Source: Embleya scabrispora DSM 41855 (lineage in GTDB: Bacteria > Actinomycetota > Actinomycetes > Streptomycetales > Streptomycetaceae). Taken from it: a stretch of DNA of 50,048 nucleotides. Both the position numbers and the translations under genes were made by a program. Position 1 is the first letter of the stretch; each line of letters begins with the position of its first letter. Of this stretch, positions 43,818-50,048 are shown one piece after another. Location of the stretch: NCBI RefSeq assembly GCF_000372745.1, contig NZ_KB889705.1:1-50048 (forward strand). The letters are read 5' to 3'. The notes beneath the pieces were generated by a model. The model was given only the letters and a program-made list of their open reading frames with translations, was not told the origin of the DNA and ran no database searches.

Positions 43818-45573
43818 ACCGGAGTGGGAGGGTTTCGCGCGGTCCCTCGAAGCCGCCGTGGTCGACCGCGTTCCCGACGAGTCCGCGGAACGCCGGCGCA
43901 ACGCCTTCCTCGAAGTGGTCTGCGACTACCTCGTCAACGACGGCGTGGTCGAGGACGTCACACCGTGCTATCTGCGCAAACAGGTCCGCCGCCGCACGCT
44001 GGAGGTCCACGGCTACGAGATCAGCGACGGGGGCACCTCGCTGGACCTGTTCATCGTGCGCGCCGATCTCGGCGCGACGGCGTTGGCCCGCAGAGACGTG
44101 CAAACGGCGTTCAACGCCGTCGAGGCCTTCGCGGAGGAATGCGCCGCGGGAACCCTCGCCGAGCTCGAGGACACCAGTCCCCAGTTCGACATGGCGGACA
44201 CCGTCCACAAGGCGTGGCCGGGTCTCACACGCATGCGGGTCTTCCTTCTCACCGACGGCCGGACCACGCTGGCGCACGTCGACGCGAAGACGGTCGCCGG
44301 CCTGCCCACCAGCTACGAACTCTGGGACATCGCACGACTGTTCCGCCTCGCCACATCCGGCCGTCAACAGGAACAGATCGTCATCGACCTGGCGGACTTC
44401 GGAGGCCCCGTGCCGTGCCTGCCGGCACTGCGGGGAGGCGAGTACCACTGCCTCCTGGCGGTCCTGCCCGGCCAACTGCTGGCCGACCTGTACGACACCT
44501 ACGGCGGCAGGCTGCTTCAACGCAACGTCCGCGCCTACCTGCAGGCGCGCGGCAAGGTCAACAAGGCGATCAGCCAGACCGTGCGAGAGGCCCCGGGACG
44601 ATTCCTGGCCTACAACAACGGCATCTCCGCCACGGCGACCGACGTCGGCCTGGAGGAGGGACCCGACGGCCAGATCATGCTCGCCCGCCTCGTGGACCTG
44701 CAGATCGTCAACGGCGGTCAGACCACCGCGTCCCTACACCACACGTCGCTGCGCGATCGCGCCGACCTGGCCGACGTCCGGGTGCCCGCGAAGTTCACCA
44801 TCGTCCAGGAGGCCGACGCCCTGGACGAGTTCGTGCCGAAGATCTCCAAGTACGCGAACTCGCAGAACATCATCCGTGAGGCCGACTTCGAGGCGAACAG
44901 CCCCTTCCACGTGGAGCTGGAGAGGCTGTCGCGGGCCCTGTGGGCACCGGCCGTCGGCGGAAGCACACGGCAGACCCGCTGGTACTACGAACGCGTTCGC
45001 GGGCAGTACCAGGTCGCGTTGAGCGAGCAGCGAACGGAGGCCCGCAAACGGCAGTTCCGCCAAGAGCACCCTCCGGCCCAGCGGTTCGGCAAGACGGAGG
45101 TCGCCAAATACGAGATGTTGTACCTGCGGCATCCGCACCTGGTGAGCCGCGGAGGTCAGAAATGCTTCCAGATCTGGACGTCGGACGTCGTGAGCGCGTA
45201 CGCGTCGCCGCCCTCCGCCGCCTACTTCAGGGAATTGGTCGCCAAGTCGATCCTCTTCGAGGAATCGCGGAAGCTGATCCGCGCCCTGAGCGCAGCCGAC
45301 GATCACCAGGGATACCTGGCCCAACTCACCAACTATGTCGTCGCTCTCCTCGTCGACCGCGCCGGCGGTGCGGTCGACCTGGACCGCGTCTGGAAATCGC
45401 AGTCGCTGCCCGAACACATCGCCGCGCTGCTGCCGGGGCTGCTCGCCTCGATCCGTCCGATCCTGACGCACCCGCCCGGAGGAGCGAATGTCACCGAATG
45501 GTGCAAGAAGGAAGAATGCTGGAAGACCGTGGTCGGCGCCGACTGGGGACTTCCCCCGACGTTCCTGGGGTAG
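43810..45573 (+). CDS. AIPR (abortive infection phage resistance) family protein
   Basis: 587 residues from GTG 43810, overlapping the DUF4420 stop by eight bases. The AIPR signature is present: GRFLAYNNGISATATDV (the NNGI element) and LVDLQIVNGGQTTASLHHTS (IVNGGQT), followed by KISKYANSQNIIREADFEAN. Family members are phage-resistance proteins of uncertain biochemistry that regularly accompany Z1 and DUF4420 genes. It is the last of four tightly overlapping genes. Confidence 0.93.
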   Translation: MPEPEWEGFARSLEAAVVDRVPDESAERRRNAFLEVVCDYLVNDGVVEDVTPCYLRKQVRRRTLEVHGYEISDGGTSLDLFIVRADLGATALARRDVQTAFNAVEAFAEECAAGTLAELEDTSPQFDMADTVHKAWPGLTRMRVFLLTDGRTTLAHVDAKTVAGLPTSYELWDIARLFRLATSGRQQEQIVIDLADFGGPVPCLPALRGGEYHCLLAVLPGQLLADLYDTYGGRLLQRNVRAYLQARGKVNKAISQTVREAPGRFLAYNNGISATATDVGLEEGPDGQIMLARLVDLQIVNGGQTTASLHHTSLRDRADLADVRVPAKFTIVQEADALDEFVPKISKYANSQNIIREADFEANSPFHVELERLSRALWAPAVGGSTRQTRWYYERVRGQYQVALSEQRTEARKRQFRQEHPPAQRFGKTEVAKYEMLYLRHPHLVSRGGQKCFQIWTSDVVSAYASPPSAAYFRELVAKSILFEESRKLIRALSAADDHQGYLAQLTNYVVALLVDRAGGAVDLDRVWKSQSLPEHIAALLPGLLASIRPILTHPPGGANVTEWCKKEECWKTVVGADWGLPPTFLG

Positions 45574-45791
45574 TCGTCGAACGTCCGTCCACGAACCATG
45601 TGTCGGTGAGCGGCTCGAATGCGGGATACTGCGTGCCTCGGAGATCGTTTCGTTCGCGGGGCAACCCCGCGTTCGCGCGCGGACGGCGCGGCCACTCTCC
45701 GAACACTCTTTGACCCGCGGGCTCGGTTGATGCCCGGTCCTTGCGTGTGATCTGTGTGCTCGACGTCGGTGTTCGTTGAAGGGTGGGGAGC
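45574..45791. other. Gap between AIPR and methyltransferase genes
   Basis: 218 bases with no supported gene. TTGATG near 45727 may be a -35, suggesting that the methyltransferase has its own promoter. This would make biological sense, because host methylation should precede nuclease expression. Confidence 0.3.
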
Positions 45792-47678
45792 GTGGCTTAC
45801 GGGGTGCGCCTCGAGCGCAGCGACTATCTCAAGCTCCCTCCGCACGCGGACGCCTGCACGCCGGAGGACTTCCCCGCTTGGCTCGCGCGACGATCCCCCG
45901 ACGAGCGGCTGGCCGTCGACCTGTTCTCCGGGGCTGGCGGACTGAGCCTGGGGTTGGAGCAGGCCGGGTGGACGGTTGCCCTCGCCGCCGACTACGACGA
46001 ACGCGCCCGCGAGACCCACGCGGGCAACTTCCCCGGCCTGTCGCTGTGCACCGACCTGGGAAACCCGGACGAACGGGACCGTCTCGTCGAACTCCTGAGC
46101 CACGCCGAGATCGACCTGGTGGCCGGAGGACCTCCCTGCCAGCCGTTCAGTCGCGCCGGACGGAGCAAGATCCGCAGCCTGGTGCGGGAAGGCGTCCGCG
46201 AGGCCATCGATCTGCGCAAGGAACTCTGGCGTGCCTACCTCGACGTCATCCTCAGGGTGCGCCCCCGCGCCGTTCTCATGGAGAACGTCCCCGACATGGG
46301 CCTGAGCGACGATTTCTTCGTCGTCCGCAGCATCGAGCAGGAGCTCGAGGACGCGGGCTACTACACCCAGGTCCGGCTGGTGGACGCGTGGAACTACCGG
46401 GTGCCCCAACACCGCAAGCGACTCATACTGCTGGCGCGACGCGACGCCGAAGCCTTCCCGTGGCCGCGGCCGCACAGCCGCACCACCCTTCGCGACGCGA
46501 TAGAGGACCTGCCCCCTTTGCCCGAAGGCAACACCGGACAACGGGAGTTCGCCTACCGCGCGAAGGCCGGTCTCTCCGAGTTCGCGCGCCGCATGCGCGC
46601 CGGCGCCCCCAGGGGGCGCGTCCACGACCACATGACACGCCCGGTCCGCGACGACGACCGGGAGATCTTCGCGGGGATGGACTCCAAGTCGTCGTACCGC
46701 GACGTCCCCGAGCACCTGCGGCGCTACGACTCCGAGCACTTCAAGGACAAGTACAAGAAACTGGACTGGGACGAGCTCAGCCGCACGATCACCGCACACA
46801 TCGCCAAGGACGGATACTGGTACATCCATCCCGAGCAGCTCCGGACGCTGACCGTCCGCGAGGCCGCGCGCGTGCAGACCTTCCCCGACCGATTCCGCTT
46901 CGCCGGGAACCGCAGCGACGCTTTCCGACAGATCGGCAACGCCGTACCGCCGCTGTTGGGCGAGGCCGCCGCCCAGGCCCTGTTGCCCGTGCACACGAGC
47001 GCGTCCGCGCCCCCGCCCGAGCCCGAGGCGCGCCCCTACTGGCTCCGGGTCCGCGAAGCATTGACCGCATGGGCCGTACGTGAGACCACGGGGCCGAACT
47101 GGGCCGTGCTGCCGGGGCCGGACGTGATCCCGGCGGCGGCTGCCCTGTCGGCGCTGCTGACCGCCGCCCGAACGGCCCCGGCCGTCGTCGGCAGGCAACT
47201 GGCGCCCCTGCGGGGCAGGCAACGGCTGACGGAACGCGACCTGATCGCCGTCTCGGCCGTCGTCAACGGCGACCGGGCCCGGCGGGGAATCGAGGAACTG
47301 CTCATTCGCAAGCGGGAACGCTCGAGGTCGATCACCAGGGCGGAACTCCCCACCGCCCTGGACATGCGCCCCGGTGAACAATCCCTCTTTCGTCTGCTGA
47401 CCGGCGAAGACCTGCTTTTGGTCGGCCAGGGGTCCTTACGAGTGGCCGCCCGCGTCACCGGCTCCGCATCGGACCGGACGAACCGTCTGAGCGACGGACG
47501 CGTCGACCTCTCGAAGATCATAGGAGCCGGCGAGCAGGCACCGTTGCGCATGGCCGCGATCCGACTCATCGGCAGCTCCTACTGCCGCGAGACCGACCCG
47601 ATGTGCGGCTCGTGCCCGCTGCGCGCGTTCTGCGTGAAGAGGGATTCCCTGGACACGGGCGCGACGCTCCTGGGCTGA
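45792..47678 (+). CDS. Cytosine-5 DNA methyltransferase fused to an EndoIII-type Fe-S domain
   Basis: 628 residues from GTG 45792, chosen because GGGGAG lies just upstream (GTG 45783 is too close to its nearest purine run). Methyltransferase motifs: I AVDLFSGAGGLSLGLE, IV GGPPCQPFSRAG with the catalytic Cys, VI LMENVPDMG, VIII YRVPQHRKRLILLAR, IX-X LTVREAARVQTFPDRFRF and QIGNAVPP, ending near residue 400. The following 230 residues are not part of normal Dcm enzymes. They end in YCRETDPMCGSCPLRAFC, a C-x6-C-x2-C-x5-C motif (first Cys about residue 598) identical in spacing to the [4Fe-4S] loop of endonuclease III/MutY glycosylases. The preceding LLTGEDLLLVGQGSLRVAAR may be a degenerate HhH-GPD hairpin. 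It is probably the host-protecting enzyme of the MORC/Z1 island. Confidence 0.9.
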   Translation: MAYGVRLERSDYLKLPPHADACTPEDFPAWLARRSPDERLAVDLFSGAGGLSLGLEQAGWTVALAADYDERARETHAGNFPGLSLCTDLGNPDERDRLVELLSHAEIDLVAGGPPCQPFSRAGRSKIRSLVREGVREAIDLRKELWRAYLDVILRVRPRAVLMENVPDMGLSDDFFVVRSIEQELEDAGYYTQVRLVDAWNYRVPQHRKRLILLARRDAEAFPWPRPHSRTTLRDAIEDLPPLPEGNTGQREFAYRAKAGLSEFARRMRAGAPRGRVHDHMTRPVRDDDREIFAGMDSKSSYRDVPEHLRRYDSEHFKDKYKKLDWDELSRTITAHIAKDGYWYIHPEQLRTLTVREAARVQTFPDRFRFAGNRSDAFRQIGNAVPPLLGEAAAQALLPVHTSASAPPPEPEARPYWLRVREALTAWAVRETTGPNWAVLPGPDVIPAAAALSALLTAARTAPAVVGRQLAPLRGRQRLTERDLIAVSAVVNGDRARRGIEELLIRKRERSRSITRAELPTALDMRPGEQSLFRLLTGEDLLLVGQGSLRVAARVTGSASDRTNRLSDGRVDLSKIIGAGEQAPLRMAAIRLIGSSYCRETDPMCGSCPLRAFCVKRDSLDTGATLLG

Positions 47679-48459
47679 TCGAGGACATATTGCGCGCCCG
47701 AGGGCAGGTCGCCCCGTTTCGGATCTCGCTCGCGAGGCTGGCACGGGCGTCACGGACCGGCGGGTCGACCACTTCGGGCCGCCGCGGCTTAACCGCCCCC
47801 ACTCGATCGCCACGTGCTTCTCCGACCTTGCCGGGGCTCCCCTTTTCCGCAGGCTGTCCGGCCCCGCCGGTGCCGGGTCGGTGCCCGTCCCGTCGGTCTC
47901 CGCGGGCTCGGGCCGGCAGTCGAACGGACCGACGTCGCCGGAAACGTGGCCTCGAGGACGCCCGGTCCGAACGGTACGGCATGGGATCACCCGGTTCCCC
48001 CACCTGGCGTACGCGAGTAGCCGGGCCGCCACATCGTCGGAGCCAGGTGGTCGAGTTGGGACCGATCCTCACCGCTGCCGAGTCGTCCGACGGTTCTCGC
48101 CGGCGGTGACTGGCCAGCGTCCGCACCTCGCGTCCGAGGAACGTCCTCGAACTCCGCGTCGCCACGTTCGGTCGCAAACCCCCGGCCGTCAGGTCGATCC
48201 GGAAAAACCACCGTGTGCCCCGTACGTTCAAGTGCCACCTCGCCAGTCGGGTCGGGCGGGGACGCGGGAGACCGGCCGCGTCCCCGGTCACACCGGCGCC
48301 GCCGTCGGCACCTCCTGTGATGTGGGCGGGCGGCGACGGGATCCGACGTTTCCCCGTGTGCTGTCGCGGCTGCGGGGACGAGGCCCGTTCACACGTTCGT
48401 CGGCCGGATCGAACACAGGGGATCCCGATGGCCGTCGACACGGACACGGGGAGGATCGC
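47679..48459. other. Gene-free stretch between the methyltransferase and the lipoprotein relic
   Basis: Several open frames exist on both strands but none has a ribosome-binding site, a recognisable motif or support from position. I see no tRNA or clear terminator. Probably decayed sequence at the right edge of the island. Confidence 0.4.
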
Positions 48460-49813
48460 GTGCGGCGGATCTGGGCGGTGATGGTCTCGGCGGTCGTGCT
48501 CCTGGGCGGTGGGTCGGTCTCGGGATGCGATTCCGGCAGCGGCCTTCCCGGGCCTGGGCGCGGCGCAGGCGTGCCCGCCGACCCGGCCCCACGCGACGCG
48601 ATCTCCCGTGACCCAGCCGCACACGCCCCCGCGTCGGGAGCCGCCGCCGTGTTCCCGAGTCTGCCCGGTCTCGGCCGGGACCCGGCCTGGTCGATCGCGA
48701 TGCCGCCCAAGGGATACGAGGACGACGCGCCGCAGGTCGTCGTGGGCTCGACGGTCGTGGTGGCCACGCCCATCGGTCCGGCCTCGGCCGGCCACGAGTT
48801 CGGCGTCCCGGCGAGGGCCGCCAGGCCGCAGCGGGTCGAGCTGCGGGATCCGGCGACCGGGGTGACGCGCGGGACCTTTCGGGTCCACGGCGCGGTGACG
48901 GCCGAGACCTGGCGGGGGCGTCCGGCGATCGTGGCGCGAGGCCGGCGCGTCACCCCCGCCGACGGGCTGACGCCGGAGAAGCGCGATTTGGCGCGTCGAC
49001 GCCTGGGACGAACATGGCGCACGGATCGGCGGGGCGGACCTGCCCCCGGCCGACGCAGGCTCGCGCGACACCGCGGTCGTGGACGGGTGGCTGGTCACCC
49101 CCCCACCCGCGAGAACACGCGTCGCGCCGTCCACATCGCGCCGGCGGACGGCGGCGACGCGGGCGTCACCGTATCGTGCGCCACCGGCGGCTGCGATCCC
49201 ACCGACGCCTACAGCGGATCGCCCCTCGTCCTCGGCGACACGCTGCTCGTCTCCGACCAGGGCGGCCCCGGTGCCGACGCGCCGGGCAACGTGACGGCCT
49301 ACGACGTCGCGACCGGCACCCGACGATGGTCCACCGACGGGGTAGCCGCGCCCGCTTCCGCAGGCGTCTACCCGGCCGCGTACGCGCACGGCCTGCGTCC
49401 GGTCGTCCTGGGCCGGGTCGGCGTCGACGCGGTCGCGATCTCGTGCAGTCCCACGTCCACGCGGTATGGGCGTGGTCGTGGGACTGCACGACCGCCGTAC
49501 CGGGGCGTTGATCGCGACCGGGCCCGAAGTCCCCGACGGGGTCTCGGTCTTCCGGACCGACGCCGCCGGCACCCTGGCCGTCGTCTGCGGAGATCGGTGC
49601 GCCGCGTGGGAACCGGCGACCGGCCGCACGCTGTGGCAGCAGGGCCGCGACGAACTCCCCTTCGTGCCGCGCGAACTGGTCGGCACCGTCGTGTACGGAG
49701 TGCGGAAGGACCGGGGCGCCAGCGGTTCGACCACACCGCTCGCCTTGGACGCGCGCACCAGGCAGGTGCTGTCGCCGGTACCACCCGGTGTCATGGTGGC
49801 TATGACGTCTTGA
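48460..49813 (+). pseudogene. Lipoprotein with PQQ-type propeller repeats, frameshifted
   Basis: GTG 48460 begins MRRIWAVMVSAVVLLGGGSV followed by SGCDSG: a lipoprotein signal peptide with Cys at residue 23 (lipobox SVSGC). The first frame is coherent to about 48990. Similarity then moves through other frames (GCDPTDAYSGSPLVLGDTLL, VTAYDVATGTRRWSTDG near 49190-49350) and ends in the frame of 49466 (VVVGLHDRRTGALIATGPEV, WEPATGRTLWQQG) at stop 49813. D-x-x-T-G-x-x-x-W repeats mark a PQQ-like beta-propeller. At least two frame breaks make it inactive. Its 5' part is duplicated at 37825-38165. Confidence 0.65.
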
Positions 49814-49932
49814 GTTGGCCCCGGCGGGACGCCTTGGGTTCTAAAGGTGGTTGCAACACCTGACCCTGCGGGGTGCTGCGATGGCCAAGCCGCGGCGAAC
49901 GGCGGATTCCAGCAATCGTCGCAACACGGTGG

Positions 49933-50048
49933 TCATTCCAGTGTTGCGGCGAGCTTGGCGAAGAGGTTCGCGGGGGTGTTCCAGCCGAGGGTCTTGCGGG
50001 GGCGGCTGTTGAGTTCGGCGGCGACGAAGGCGAGGTCCTCGGCGCCGA
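49933..50048 (-). CDS. IS30-family transposase, C-terminal end (cut by window edge)
   Basis: The minus strand from 50048 reads GAEDLAFVAAELNSRPRKTL then GWNTPANLFAKLAATLE and stops at 49933. A-E-L-N-x-R-P-R-K-T-L-G-W-x-T-P is the conserved end of IS30 transposases. The catalytic part lies beyond the window. Sequence 49843-49862 (GGTGGTTGCAACACCTGACC) probably contains the terminal inverted repeat of the element. Confidence 0.9.
   Translation of the reverse strand, partial: GAEDLAFVAAELNSRPRKTLGWNTPANLFAKLAATLE

Noticed and set aside
47566-49794. 742-codon minus-strand open frame across the right end
   Set aside because: It spans intergenic sequence and the lipoprotein relic without any motif or start signal; compositional artefact.

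Overview
The window is very GC-rich, with strong third-position G/C bias, GTG/TTG starts and chains of 4-base ATGA/GTGA gene overlaps. This fits an actinomycete, most likely of the Streptomycetaceae; no marker fixes the genus. The gene content is accessory rather than chromosomal core: two MobF conjugative relaxases, a tyrosine recombinase beside a 34-bp loxP-like site, IS remnants, a toxin-antitoxin pair and several defence systems. A conjugative plasmid, an integrative element or a chromosome-arm accessory region would all fit.

Layout. (1) 1-1378: type I-E-like CRISPR array, 23 repeats, running off the left edge. (2) 1387-3560: decayed genes (GNAT, DUF664/DinB, IS5 transposase, NUDIX, XRE regulator). 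(3) 3579-8711: a large W-rich repeat protein followed by a MobF relaxase that has lost its helicase half, next to an IS256 remnant (8770-9125). (4) 9259-14640: a divergent locus with NUDIX hydrolase and tandem-HTH protein on the minus strand, and ATP-grasp enzyme, radical SAM enzyme and second tandem-HTH protein on the plus strand. A 153-bp nested palindrome separates the two arms, and an identical-type promoter motif precedes both first genes. This is the best candidate for an undescribed system. (5) 14982-15071: a two-repeat mini-CRISPR with a diverged repeat. (6) 15309-22060: complete MobF relaxase-helicase plus a second W-rich repeat protein, a duplicate of the module in (3). (7) 22341-23011: PIN-type toxin-antitoxin pair. 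(8) 23227-31278 (minus): type I-E effector operon cas3-cas8e-cse2-cas7-cas5-cas6e without cas1 or cas2. Its Cas3 keeps the HD nuclease residues but has lost the recognisable helicase motifs. (9) 31458-33196: a 35-aa hydrophobic peptide gene, a tyrosine recombinase with a small coupled upstream gene, and the loxP-like palindrome. (10) 33461-34967: a broken PIN-domain gene. (11) 35082-37407 (minus): sigma-region-4-like protein, 42-aa protein and GHKL ATPase. (12) 38438-47678: MORC-type ATPase, Z1 helicase, DUF4420 PD-(D/E)XK nuclease, AIPR protein and a cytosine-5 methyltransferase carrying a C-terminal endonuclease III-type iron-sulfur motif. Copies of a lipoprotein-gene segment lie on both sides of this island (37825-38165 and 48515-48870). 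(13) 48460-50048: frameshifted PQQ-propeller-like lipoprotein gene and the 3' end of an IS30-type transposase.

How the parts fit. The two relaxase modules and the recombinase suggest transfer and multimer resolution or integration. The CRISPR effector, the MORC/Z1 restriction-like island, the second GHKL operon and the PIN modules form a defence cargo. The ATP-grasp/radical SAM locus looks like an independent, tightly regulated biosynthetic or modification cassette. All functional calls come from reading motifs in the sequence; no database search was made.
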